From positions 1 through 36,025 of the forward strand of contig DASREA010000001.1 of the NCBI GenBank assembly GCA_035652315.1: 36,025 nucleotides of DNA. The letters are read 5' to 3'. Numbering within the stretch: position 1 is the first letter of the stretch; every line of letters begins with the position of its first letter. Source of the stretch: CANKHA01 sp035652315. GTDB lineage: Bacteria; Pseudomonadota; Alphaproteobacteria; Rhizobiales; Xanthobacteraceae. The translations under genes and the position numbers were made by a program. This document shows, piece by piece, positions 7,967 to 15,461 of the stretch. The notes beneath the pieces were generated by a model. It worked only from the letters and a program-made list of their open reading frames with translations, searched no databases and had not been told where the DNA came from.

Positions 7967-7969
7967 TCA

Positions 7970-9316
7970 ATGCGGTATCTTTTTCAGCGAAAGGAAGGCG
8001 GCAATTACTACGTCCGACTTCAACCGCCCGGCCGAAAGCTCATTGAGCGCTCGCTTGGCACGACTGATTTGAAGGCCGCTGAAATCGCGGCCGCCGATCT
8101 AATCAAGCAACACAAGGCATTCATGTACCAGCGGCGGCAATCGCGCGTCGCTCGCGTCGTGCATGGCCCTTGGGACCACATCATGGCTCCCGGCTTGCAC
8201 AAGGCGGAGGAGCGCAACCTCAATGACTTTAATCACGATTGTTGGCCTAAAATCCCGGAGGGTGGCCACGTCCTAGCAACCGAGACGACACTTACAATCA
8301 TTGACGCAAAGGGCGAGATTATCGGCACCCAACCGAACGGCGGCCCGGCGATCTACCTGACCGGCGCGGACCTTGGCGCGGAACGTGAATTCAAAGCGTT
8401 TGACGACGCATGGGCTGGAAAGATCGGTGAAGGGCCAATTCCGGATGACAGGCCCGCGCTTGTCACCGCCAAGAGCCAACCAGATGACGCGATAATGGAG
8501 ACGTACATAAAGCACACGAACCAGCCCGAACACCGGGCGCGTGAAGCTCGCGAAATGTGGCGCATTTTTCGCACCGTTGTCGGAAAGCCGTTGCGCGAGT
8601 GTACGCGCGAAGACGGCCGCTCTGTTGTGGCCTACCTCGAAGATCAAGCCGACGAACCGCCGAAGAGCGCTACTTTGCGCCGCCGCATGGTGCCCTTAGT
8701 CGCGGCGGTCAATCTTGCGATTGACGAAGGCAAGCTAAAATTCAATCCATTTTCCGCCGTCGTTCCGGATCGCAAAGACGAAGACGAACGCGCGCCGTTT
8801 GATGATGACGACGTGAAGAAGATTCGCGCCAACCTGCACAAGCTCGAAAAGAGCGACCAATTGCTTTTGCGCGTGCTGGCAACCACCGGAATGAGACGCG
8901 GTGAAGCGTTCGAGATTGCCAGCGAGAAAACCGAAGACGGGATTCGCTATGTGACTATCGGAACCAAAACGCCGCAATCATTGCGCCGCGTGCCGCTCCC
9001 CAAGGCGCTATTGCCGCACTTGCCCAAAAAGATCACCGGGCCGCTATTCACCGGCCGCAAGGACTCGGCAAGTAAGCGACTACGCGAGTTCATGCGCGAC
9101 ATTGGCATTACGGACCCGGACAAAGCGCCCATGCACAGTTTCCGCCACCGTGCGGCCAATCGGCTACGCCGTGCGGGCGTCCCGGAGGATTTGCGCGAAG
9201 CAATTGGCGGTTGGGCCGACGGCAAGAAAAAGACTTCCCGGAAATACGGCAACAAGCACGGCCGGGGCTACCCGATTAAGATGCTTCGGGAAGCAATCGA
9301 CAAAATCGGATTCTAA
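7970..9316 (+). CDS. tyrosine recombinase (integrase) of the island
   Basis: This 448-aa protein has the catalytic residues of phage-type tyrosine recombinases: R309 in TTGMRRGEAFE, H389 and R392 in MHSFRHRAANRLRR, W415 in IGGW and the nucleophile Y426 in SRKYGNKHG. The N-terminal 60 residues (QRKEGGNYYVRLQPPGR) look like an arm-binding/DUF6538-type domain, followed by a long linker and a core-binding domain at about 170-265. It lies 109 nt after tRNA-Thr and reads away from it. GGAG seven bases before the ATG fixes the start. It should catalyse integration and, with an excision factor, excision at the 49-bp att core. Confidence 0.95.
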   Translation: MRYLFQRKEGGNYYVRLQPPGRKLIERSLGTTDLKAAEIAAADLIKQHKAFMYQRRQSRVARVVHGPWDHIMAPGLHKAEERNLNDFNHDCWPKIPEGGHVLATETTLTIIDAKGEIIGTQPNGGPAIYLTGADLGAEREFKAFDDAWAGKIGEGPIPDDRPALVTAKSQPDDAIMETYIKHTNQPEHRAREAREMWRIFRTVVGKPLRECTREDGRSVVAYLEDQADEPPKSATLRRRMVPLVAAVNLAIDEGKLKFNPFSAVVPDRKDEDERAPFDDDDVKKIRANLHKLEKSDQLLLRVLATTGMRRGEAFEIASEKTEDGIRYVTIGTKTPQSLRRVPLPKALLPHLPKKITGPLFTGRKDSASKRLREFMRDIGITDPDKAPMHSFRHRAANRLRRAGVPEDLREAIGGWADGKKKTSRKYGNKHGRGYPIKMLREAIDKIGF

Positions 9317-9359
9317 AGGTCCAGTGCTTGCCAAATACAAGTGGACGGGCGACGCTCGG

Positions 9360-9935
9360 TCAGGTGTATTCGGCAAGCTCAGATCGGATTTTTTCTCGAA
9401 TAAGACGGTCATGCCGATCCAGCGCGGATAGCGCGCCATCTATTTCTTGGGCTTGTTCGGCGAACGTTTGAGCATTTCTCATTCCGTCCAAGTGCTCAAT
9501 TAGTTCGTCGTATTCAGCCGCCCCAATGTCCCAGCCAACGATGCCACATAGATTCGAATTAGCTGCCCAACGCAATTCTTTTGAAAGTTTCCGCTGCGCC
9601 CTTTTTGAGCGTTTCTCAATGGCGTCTATGGCGGTTGCGTCAGCCAACGAACTTCCATCGCGTAAGTCGTACAGGTCATCGTTTATTGACCCGAACTGAC
9701 TGAGGGCCAATTCGATTGGTGTTGCGACCCGACGATGAAACTCTTCTCGTTTGTTCTTTTGCCGCTCGCCTTTGGCTGCCTTTCGGCTATTCCGAATACC
9801 TAGTCCAAACGACGCGGCACCGGTTCCGAAAGCAATCCAGTTCGCTGGTGTCCAATTCGTAAAAAGCGGAGCAACATAACTGAAAAGATAGGGAACGGTG
9901 TTCGTCGCGAAATTATTTAGCCATTCAGCAATCAA
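9360..9935 (-). CDS. small membrane-anchored protein, third gene of the GHKL/STAS operon
   Basis: This 191-aa protein matches no family I recognise. Residues 1-50 are hydrophobic with two short candidate membrane segments (around 12-28 and 32-47), followed by a strongly basic stretch (RNSRKAAKGERQKNKREEF) that would stay in the cytoplasm, and then a mostly helical, charged region to the end. The ATG overlaps the DUF4325 stop as ATGA, so the two are translated together. Its position as last gene, with a membrane anchor, suggests an effector or a membrane partner of the ATPase/STAS pair; that is inference. It converges with the integrase, 43 nt apart, without an obvious terminator between. Confidence 0.8.
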   Translation of the reverse strand: MIAEWLNNFATNTVPYLFSYVAPLFTNWTPANWIAFGTGAASFGLGIRNSRKAAKGERQKNKREEFHRRVATPIELALSQFGSINDDLYDLRDGSSLADATAIDAIEKRSKRAQRKLSKELRWAANSNLCGIVGWDIGAAEYDELIEHLDGMRNAQTFAEQAQEIDGALSALDRHDRLIREKIRSELAEYT

Positions 9936-10255
9936 TCAACACCCGCAAGGTGGCGGCTCGTCAGAATGCGATCTATGCCCGCATGGATATCACTGACGAT
10001 ATGTGGGCGCGCGTCAAATTTGTAGTGTGCAAAGAATCCACTCTCACCGAGTCTATGAACGCTGTTACTGAAAAAACCTTGCACAAAAGAAGGTGTCAGC
10101 GTCCGTAACGTTTCGGGGATCACGAATTCTACGGAGGTCTGGCTATTGTCGAGTTCATCCAAATGCATTGCCGCGCGAACCGCGACGCCTCGGTCTTGAC
10201 CGATTAGGACCCTCACGTCCGGTCCAACGGTATCAGCTAGATTGATTCTCGGCAT
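9932..10255 (-). CDS. STAS-like domain protein (DUF4325-like)
   Basis: This 107-aa protein has the layout of STAS-like DUF4325 proteins: an early GVAVRAAMHLDEL strand-helix, a beta strand VEFVIPE, then the LTPSF motif at residues 53-57 followed by the helix VQGFFSNSVHRLG. In partner-switch pairs such as SpoIIAB/SpoIIAA, a GHKL kinase phosphorylates a Ser at the equivalent turn of a STAS partner, so S56 is a candidate. Family assignment rests on motif memory, not on a search. The start lies 23 nt inside the ATPase gene and the stop overlaps the membrane-protein gene, so all three are coupled. Confidence 0.75.
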   Translation of the reverse strand: MPRINLADTVGPDVRVLIGQDRGVAVRAAMHLDELDNSQTSVEFVIPETLRTLTPSFVQGFFSNSVHRLGESGFFAHYKFDARPHIVSDIHAGIDRILTSRHLAGVD

Positions 10256-11711
10256 TGGCGATAGCTCGGCTTTGCAAATATTCAGGATCGGTAGTCCATA
10301 CCATCGTAATCAACGTGCCCTTCAATCGGGCAGGTAGGCTCAGCACGTGAGCAGGATCGGGCATTTCATCTGGATTATTAGTCGGATTAAACCACAGTTC
10401 GCGCGGCGCGCGAAGGCCTTCTTTTGCGAACAAATTATTGCGAACTCCCACCATATACGGCGGTTTTATCGAAATACAAGTTGAGCCTGAAATTATGGCT
10501 AAGGACGGAGGTGGAATGTCGGCCTTAGAAGTCCCACTCAGCGCGGCGAAGAACTCAATAATGTCCATAAAGCCGGTTCCGCCTCGCCCCTGCGCCAATG
10601 CGTCATGCACGCGCGACACTCCGTCCTGTAGTGCGAAGACGGTTTGAAGGTTTTCATCCGTAAAATTGCTTTTTAAAAAGCCTCGGTGCCTGCGCACATA
10701 TTCGTCCATGCGCGCTTTCGTAGCGTCTCCCGCAGTGGCCATACTTTCTGCAATGCTGGCTCCCGTGCTCAAAAGTGCGAGATGGCATTTATAAAAGATG
10801 CTTGTTTCGTTCCGCTGCCTGACCATGAATCCGGCAACCGACCACGACCCGTCCCTTGAACTCAAGTCACTATGCCGCTCGGCGTTGTCTAACACCTCGC
10901 CCGTCATTGAAAGGACTAAACGTTCACCATCTTCGGTTAATTGCACCTCCGCTTGTTCGGCCAACCATTCATTTATTCGTTCGATAACTTCCGTTGCCAC
11001 ATGCTCTGAGGTTTGATGACGAAGTAAGCGCTGTGGACTTGCACCTTGCGGCGTTCGACTTCTAAAGGGAAGGGGCCAGATACCACCCGCCGACGGTGCC
11101 CTTGAAAATCTCATTCCAAGAGCGTGGCGCAGACCAACGAATTCGATGACACGCAAAACCGAACCAGAAATCCTGCCTCCGAGGAAAATCGGCAGCATCC
11201 CCTTGTTCATCTCTTGCAAAACTAAAAACGGACCAATGTCGAGACAAGGTTGATCATCGAAATTCAGACGGCCCTCCGAAATTTTGGATTCCAGTTCTGC
11301 AATTTGCTTCAGCAATGAGATGGCGTTGATGGGGTCATCAACGAATGAAAAGTTTTTAAGGTCCAATTCCGCCGCCGCGTGCGGACGCTCGAAGACAGGC
11401 TTCCATGTGGTCGATCTCTGTGGATTCAGTCCGTCCAAAACTGGTTCTTCGATTGGATGCTTGACGGCGACCATTTCATAAGTGAACCGCACCGGCCACC
11501 GGTCAAGAAGTCTTTTCCTTTCTCTACGCGTTTTATCAGCGGCATACCGTTTCCTATTCAACCGTTCGCTAATGGTTTGCCTTCCTTTTCCATGGGCAAC
11601 ATGCTGAAGTCCGGATTTGTAATTCATAAGTCCCGCGCGAAGTGCCCTCGCGGTCTCGGTGGGGATACCCCGCCGGTGCCAAGCTCGTAACCACTCCTCG
11701 TCATCTTGCAT
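10233..11711 (-). CDS. GHKL (histidine-kinase-like) ATPase with large N-terminal domain
   Basis: This 492-aa protein carries a GHKL/HATPase domain in its C-terminal half: N box E272-VLDN276-AERH280 and a glycine-rich lid GRGGTGF at 375-381, with a closing strand LKGTLITMVW near 463-472. No DHp helix with phospho-acceptor His, receiver or membrane segment is seen, so it is not a normal sensor kinase. The first about 250 residues are unlike anything I recognise; residues 40-75 are very basic. It opens a three-gene overlapping operon with a STAS-like protein. The ATG at 11711 follows a 62-nt AT-rich gap with an ATTAT-CCGA-ATAAT inverted repeat. Role inferred: sensor/kinase of an accessory, probably defence, switch. 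Confidence 0.85.
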   Translation of the reverse strand: MQDDEEWLRAWHRRGIPTETARALRAGLMNYKSGLQHVAHGKGRQTISERLNRKRYAADKTRRERKRLLDRWPVRFTYEMVAVKHPIEEPVLDGLNPQRSTTWKPVFERPHAAAELDLKNFSFVDDPINAISLLKQIAELESKISEGRLNFDDQPCLDIGPFLVLQEMNKGMLPIFLGGRISGSVLRVIEFVGLRHALGMRFSRAPSAGGIWPLPFRSRTPQGASPQRLLRHQTSEHVATEVIERINEWLAEQAEVQLTEDGERLVLSMTGEVLDNAERHSDLSSRDGSWSVAGFMVRQRNETSIFYKCHLALLSTGASIAESMATAGDATKARMDEYVRRHRGFLKSNFTDENLQTVFALQDGVSRVHDALAQGRGGTGFMDIIEFFAALSGTSKADIPPPSLAIISGSTCISIKPPYMVGVRNNLFAKEGLRAPRELWFNPTNNPDEMPDPAHVLSLPARLKGTLITMVWTTDPEYLQSRAIANAENQSS

Positions 11712-11773
11712 CGAATTATTCGGATAATGTTTCTATAGATACCAAGGCGAACGAGACTCACGTGCGGCCGGTG

Positions 11774-12442
11774 CTACTTGGCCCCTGCCAAGATCGAAAA
11801 CAAGCGTGACTGAAAATATGCGTTCACTTCCTCGACCGACTCTCGAATTGGCCAACCGAAGTGCGCGTCCAATTCAGCGCCGGTGATGCCGAATGGTTGA
11901 GGTATCGACAATTTCCCGTAATAAAAGATGAAATGACTATGCGCGCTATTTCCCTCGTGACCACGCGCTTTTCCGTAGGATTTCAACAGCACTTGAATGC
12001 ACAGCGCATCCCGAAGCATTGAGCGACGCTTTCCGGAATCATGAAAGCCTGAACCTCGCTTTACTTCGTAAGCATTCAAGGTGCCTTTGTTCTTGTCGAG
12101 CACGATTGCATCAACTTGCAATGTGTGCTGTCCGTCCGAGTATGGATAATCAGTGCCGATTAGTTTCGTTGGTTCAGTGATTGAACCTGCAACGATGTGA
12201 TCAACAGCCGAAGGCACTTGAAAAATTGGATCGGTCCAAACCTCAAAATGCGGGCAAAGTTTTAGCGTCTCCAGAATGGCACGTTCTAAAATAAATCCAT
12301 GCCGCTTATAAGCAGAACTCATAACGCTGGTGATTTTGGAAAAGTGCTGACCCGCAATTGGATCGGGCTCAAAGCGTTTCGCGTCGAGTCCGACAACTGT
12401 TTTCTCGATCTCTGGCTTCAACAGATCGAGAACCGCCCCCAT
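11774..12442 (-). CDS. PD-(D/E)XK nuclease-like protein, probable restriction endonuclease
   Basis: This 222-aa protein has a PD-(D/E)XK-type core: D111 in LQVDAIVLD, then E126-V-K128 in NAYEVKRG after a short hairpin, with an upstream helix HGFILERAI offering E53. That spacing is typical of restriction-like nucleases. It follows the methyltransferase gene by 3 nt on the same strand, which suggests the endonuclease of a type II restriction-modification pair. Specificity is unknown. Alternatively it may be a nuclease of another defence type that only shares transcription with the methylase. Confidence 0.75.
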   Translation of the reverse strand: MGAVLDLLKPEIEKTVVGLDAKRFEPDPIAGQHFSKITSVMSSAYKRHGFILERAILETLKLCPHFEVWTDPIFQVPSAVDHIVAGSITEPTKLIGTDYPYSDGQHTLQVDAIVLDKNKGTLNAYEVKRGSGFHDSGKRRSMLRDALCIQVLLKSYGKARGHEGNSAHSHFIFYYGKLSIPQPFGITGAELDAHFGWPIRESVEEVNAYFQSRLFSILAGAK

Positions 12443-12445
12443 ACG

Positions 12446-13144
12446 TTACCCCGAAAACAGGTCGCCCCCTTCTGATCTTCGCAAAGGAATGACGGTTTTG
12501 GAAGACGGATTTGGCATTCGCGGCGCTTGCTCGTAGTCCCCTTCGCGCTCCAAGGTCTTCCGACAGGGCGGAATCCAAAACATTTCGGAGCTACCAAGCC
12601 GGTCCTTTTCCCAAACGAGCCAAGCATACCCCGTGGCCGTCGATGCTTTTTTATCTATACGGCCCTTCACCATTGGCACCCGTTCGGTGAACTGGGCAAC
12701 ACGCGATGGAGGGATCGATTTGAAAAGGCGCTCGTAACGCCCCACGCTTTCGATGAAGACGGTTCGCGTTAACATCGCCACGCCATGCCGCGCGATTTTT
12801 AGGGCTCGAACAATGAATTCCTCACCAAGCCGGAATGGCGGATTGGTTATTACCCAATCGAACGAATTTTCAGGGTACTTGGTCTTCACAAAATCAGCGA
12901 CGCGCCCAAAACCATAGTCAAAAACATCATATGATGTGACTTCTTTGAAGTGGTCGGCCAACGCTACCGCCATATGCCCACGTCCACACGCAGGCTCTAA
13001 ACACGCCATCGCGGCCAAGGAGGCTTTAGCCGTGATGACATGCTCGACCAGCGCGCGAGTGGCCCACGGGGGCGTCGGGAAGTCGTCCAAGCTGTTCTTA
13101 AGCTCGGCTCTTTGCGCCATGACGGCGTGGGATGTGTTTTGCAT
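12446..13144 (-). CDS. N6-adenine-specific DNA methyltransferase
   Basis: This 232-aa protein has the AdoMet motif I LEPACGRGHMA (49-59) and the catalytic motif IV NPPF (101-104), diagnostic of amino-methylating, usually adenine-N6, DNA methyltransferases. The N-terminal DFPTPPWATRALVEH is common in phage and restriction-associated enzymes. No separate target-recognition subunit is visible. The gene is first of a pair with the PD-(D/E)XK nuclease, consistent with self-protection. A perfect alphaproteobacterial LexA box lies 10-24 nt before its ATG, so expression is probably SOS-controlled. Confidence 0.87.
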   Translation of the reverse strand: MQNTSHAVMAQRAELKNSLDDFPTPPWATRALVEHVITAKASLAAMACLEPACGRGHMAVALADHFKEVTSYDVFDYGFGRVADFVKTKYPENSFDWVITNPPFRLGEEFIVRALKIARHGVAMLTRTVFIESVGRYERLFKSIPPSRVAQFTERVPMVKGRIDKKASTATGYAWLVWEKDRLGSSEMFWIPPCRKTLEREGDYEQAPRMPNPSSKTVIPLRRSEGGDLFSG

Positions 13145-13153
13145 TGGCGCGCT

Positions 13154-13168
13154 GTTCTACATTTGTTC
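13154..13168. promoter_or_regulatory. LexA (SOS) box, GTTC-N7-GTTC
   Basis: The sequence GTTCTACATTTGTTC matches the alphaproteobacterial SOS box exactly. It lies in the 54-bp gap between the divergent methyltransferase (start 13144) and small gene (start 13199), and could control both. A TGATCT/AGATCA inverted repeat (13174-13179, 13193-13198) sits beside it, directly before the plus-strand ATG, and may be a second operator. Confidence 0.7.
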
Positions 13169-13198
13169 TAAAGTGATCTGATTCGCGGACCTAGATCA

Positions 13199-13519
13199 AT
13201 GGCCCGATTCGTTGGGGATATGTGCCCCGGCCCGGCGGTCGTCCCCGCTTTCCCCGGTGATCCCGTGAGATACAAAGGCCAAAGAACACCCGCTCAAAAT
13301 GAGCGCGAATTCCGGCACATAGTTGAACTGGCGGTGCCGCCCGGCGGCTTTCGCGCCCGGCTTGATGAAATGTACGCCTTCCATGCATCGCACGGCCTTG
13401 AGCCACGCCGGGGACGCGGCCAGCGGCGCGGCGACCAAGACTTCGTGCGATGGTGTTTCGCTGGTCGAAGCCACGCGGAAGCGTTCGCGACGGCATTCGG
13501 GGGGAAGCTGATAAAATAA
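13199..13519 (+). CDS. small protein of unknown function, divergent from the methyltransferase
   Basis: This 106-aa protein has a sensible composition with segments such as PAFPGDPVRYKGQRTPAQNERE, VPPGGFRARLDEMYAFHASHG and FVRWCFAGRSHAEAFATAFGGK, and reminds me of small conserved proteins in rhizobial prophages, but I cannot name a family. No membrane segment is present. A strong hairpin terminator starts 3 nt after the stop, which supports a real transcript. A LexA box lies 31 nt upstream of the ATG, so it may be SOS-induced. Confidence 0.65.
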   Translation: MARFVGDMCPGPAVVPAFPGDPVRYKGQRTPAQNEREFRHIVELAVPPGGFRARLDEMYAFHASHGLEPRRGRGQRRGDQDFVRWCFAGRSHAEAFATAFGGKLIK

Positions 13520-13521
13520 TG

Positions 13522-13546
13522 AAGCCCGGCATTCGCGCCGGGCTTT
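13522..13546 (+). terminator. hairpin terminator after the 106-aa gene
   Basis: AAGCCCGGC (13522-13530) pairs perfectly with GCCGGGCTT (13537-13545) around a 6-nt loop, followed by a short T run. It sits 3 nt after the plus-strand stop codon. Minus-strand genes also end or pass here, so it may work in both directions. Confidence 0.75.
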
Positions 13547-13598
13547 CGATTCAAATGGCCTTCAAAGCCAACACCACGTTAAACTTTCCGCGACTTGC

Positions 13599-13769
13599 TT
13601 AGCTGTGTCGCGCTGTGAGTTCTTGCTCGAAACTACTCGCAAACGCCCGCAAGTACGACGGATCGTCGGCGCAATCATTAGCAACTTCGCGAGCCGTTTG
13701 ATTCGCGGCTTCTATCGTCGCGCCGCGAGCAACCAATAATTCAGTCAGAAAGCTTTGAAAGAGCATCAT
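13599..13769 (-). CDS. small protein of unknown function (56 aa)
   Basis: Starting at the ATG pair at 13769/13766, preceded by AGGGAGTAAGGACC, the protein is 56 aa: MMLFQSFLTELLVARG then a helical, acidic C-terminal half (TAREVANDCADDPSYLRAFA). No family recognised. The AGGGAGTA ribosome-binding site is the same type used by other island genes, such as the one starting at 20624. The open frame extends 29 codons upstream, but that part lacks an initiation site. The following 213 bases to 14069 hold nothing I can assign. Confidence 0.55.
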   Translation of the reverse strand: MMLFQSFLTELLVARGATIEAANQTAREVANDCADDPSYLRAFASSFEQELTARHS

Positions 13770-14069
13770 GGTCCTTACTCCCTGTTTCGGTGAGCGGATA
13801 CTTGCTCGCGTCGGCACAGAGCGAAAGTGAAACACTTGATCGCAGTTAAAATTCACCGAAATTTTGTCACGGAATCAATTTCGCGCATGGTCTTTTCAGA
13901 ATCGCACGCACGGTTCTAATTTCGCACAATCATTCCTCTTTTTAAGCGCCTCGGATCAAAAACGAATATTCAGAATCAAATTTTGGTGGAGCCTTGTCCA
14001 AACGAGATTTCGCAGAGTGGCGCTCTAAGCTAAAATTGAGTCGCGCCTCGCAACGAAGGAATTAATTCG

Positions 14070-14210
14070 ATGACAAACGGAAATCAGAATAGACCGACAA
14101 CGGAAACAAAAACCTACACACCGAAGCCCGGCGGAAGCGTACAACCGAAAGCTCCGGCTCCCGAAACTGGACAAAGCCCTCCGCCACCGCCACCGGCTAA
14201 GAACGATTAG
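14070..14210 (+). CDS. small proline-rich protein (46 aa)
   Basis: A 46-aa frame with AAGGA nine bases before the ATG. The product is polar and disordered: Asn/Thr/Gln-rich at the start, then KPGGSVQPKAPAPETGQ and a run of six prolines, ending PPAKND. No family recognised. It overlaps the tail of the convergent membrane-protein gene by 14 nt. The good ribosome-binding site and low-complexity but non-random composition support it; expression is unproven. Confidence 0.5.
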   Translation: MTNGNQNRPTTETKTYTPKPGGSVQPKAPAPETGQSPPPPPPAKND

Positions 14211-14814
14211 CGGCGCGGTGACGTAGTGTGATCTGCCGAATTCGAGAGGCCGGGATATAAGTTATTCGGTCGCCGTAATATTCGTTGCGTGCTGTCTTGA
14301 TCTTCTTGCGCTTGCCGTTCGGCTTCTCTTCTTGTGTCAGGTACAAACCGATATCGCCCGACGGGCCAATGATGCAGGGTCCGAAAGGCGCGTCGGAAAA
14401 TTTCGACGTATCCTCGCAAGTGAGCCAAGTCCCGTCATCCAAAGCGACACCAACCTGAGTAACATAGTGGTCTGTACTACGAGTCAGTGTCGCTAAAGCC
14501 GATGGGTCATCATTTCCCCAAGTTAAATTGAGCACGCGCAATAGTTTTTGTCTCAACCTGACCCCCCATTTTCGCCAGATCACGGCACTGATACAGGCTA
14601 CGAAAAATGCCGCCGCGCCGGAAATTAGCGCGGATTGATTTGAAAGAAACCAAAGCGTGGCGGTTGCGAACAATCCAAAAACAAGTGTCAGAAGAATCGT
14701 ATCTATGGGACGGTGATGTTCCCTGAATCCTAGATACGCAACCGTGTAAGCCACATAACCGCTGGCAAGCGAGACTTGGACTTGCCAAGAAAGGTTTAAA
14801 AGCTCCGCATTCAT
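14197..14814 (-). CDS. three-helix membrane protein with cytoplasmic C-terminal domain
   Basis: From the ATG at 14814 (preceded by GGGGGATTACG) the protein has 205 aa. Three membrane helices lie at about residues 6-26, 36-58 and 62-84; the SLASGYVAYTVAYLGFREHHRP motif joins helices one and two. The remaining 120 residues are soluble, with strand-rich GVALDDGTWLTCED and GPSGDIGLYLTQEEKP, then a basic tail. This layout recalls a family of small phage- or island-borne membrane proteins, but I cannot name it. An upstream ATG at 14841 lacks a ribosome-binding site. It follows the Nu1-like gene by 13 nt and is probably cotranscribed. Confidence 0.75.
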   Translation of the reverse strand: MNAELLNLSWQVQVSLASGYVAYTVAYLGFREHHRPIDTILLTLVFGLFATATLWFLSNQSALISGAAAFFVACISAVIWRKWGVRLRQKLLRVLNLTWGNDDPSALATLTRSTDHYVTQVGVALDDGTWLTCEDTSKFSDAPFGPCIIGPSGDIGLYLTQEEKPNGKRKKIKTARNEYYGDRITYIPASRIRQITLRHRAANRS

Positions 14815-14827
14815 CGTAATCCCCCGT

Positions 14828-15286
14828 TCATTTGACTTCATATCCTAAGATTTTGGCCGCTGCGTTTTTGCCGAACGCGAGCGCCAATTCCAAATCCCAA
14901 ATCCGAATCATTTGCTCCACGGCCTTCACGTTGCCGCCCTCCGAAGCGGCTTTGTGTTTGAAGTACCAACGAATCACCTGCGGCATATTGAATAGAAGCG
15001 GTGCACGGACTTTGCCCGTCGTCTCATGCGGACAACCCTCCCTAACCCAACGGTCAACGTCCGCGAGTCGGACCTTCATGAATCGGGCAACGTCTCGCTT
15101 GGTGCAAGCTTGCGGGTTGATGAAGTCCGACGGCATAGACGTGTCTTCCAACTGCGCAACCGGCGCTTTGTCTTCGTCGTCTTCGACTTCGCGAAAGCAC
15201 GGCGCGCCTTGCTCAATCATTCTTTTGATATCGCCCGGCGGCCATCCGGTGACGCGGACAAACTGTGAAATATTGAGGTTGTCCAT
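14828..15286 (-). CDS. Nu1-like protein (terminase small subunit-like DNA-binding protein)
   Basis: From the ATG at 15286 (GGAG upstream) the protein has 152 aa and contains two similar helix-turn-helix units, ISQFVRVTGWPPGDIKRMIEQGAP (about 6-29) and KRDVARFMKVRLADVDRWVREGCP (63-86). The second is followed by FNMPQVIRWYFKHK (99-112), the 'aaVikWy' feature of the lambda Nu1 terminase small subunit family. Small terminases select phage DNA for packaging; satellites use their own to redirect helper capsids. Assignment is by motif and context only. A plain regulator with a duplicated DNA-binding motif is the alternative. Confidence 0.6.
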   Translation of the reverse strand: MDNLNISQFVRVTGWPPGDIKRMIEQGAPCFREVEDDEDKAPVAQLEDTSMPSDFINPQACTKRDVARFMKVRLADVDRWVREGCPHETTGKVRAPLLFNMPQVIRWYFKHKAASEGGNVKAVEQMIRIWDLELALAFGKNAAAKILGYEVK

Positions 15287-15288
15287 TT

Positions 15289-15447
15289 TCAAAACTCCGT
15301 TGCGTGGCGCTCTTCGAATTCCTTGAAGCCGCGATTCAGAAATTGCCGTATTACACCGCTCACGGTGTTCGACTCCTGTTCCGCAATCTCGCGGAGCCGT
15401 TTCCGGTCTTCGGCTTTCAAGCGGATCGTGATGAACTCGTTTTTCAT
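15289..15447 (-). CDS. ribbon-helix-helix (CopG/Arc-type) regulator, 52 aa
   Basis: A 52-aa protein with the RHH pattern: beta strand EFITIRLK, helix AEDRKRLREIAEQES, turn NTVSG and helix VIRQFLNRGFKEFE. RHH proteins bind DNA as dimers through the strand pair and usually repress their own promoter. The ATG at 15447 has no Shine-Dalgarno sequence, and the frame is closed by a stop just upstream, so the message may be leaderless. A perfect 19-bp palindrome lies 15 nt before the ATG. The stop is 2 nt before the Nu1-like start, so the repressor probably controls that gene and the membrane-protein gene too. Confidence 0.75.
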   Translation of the reverse strand: MKNEFITIRLKAEDRKRLREIAEQESNTVSGVIRQFLNRGFKEFEERHATEF

Positions 15448-15461
15448 GAGAAGGAGTATCG

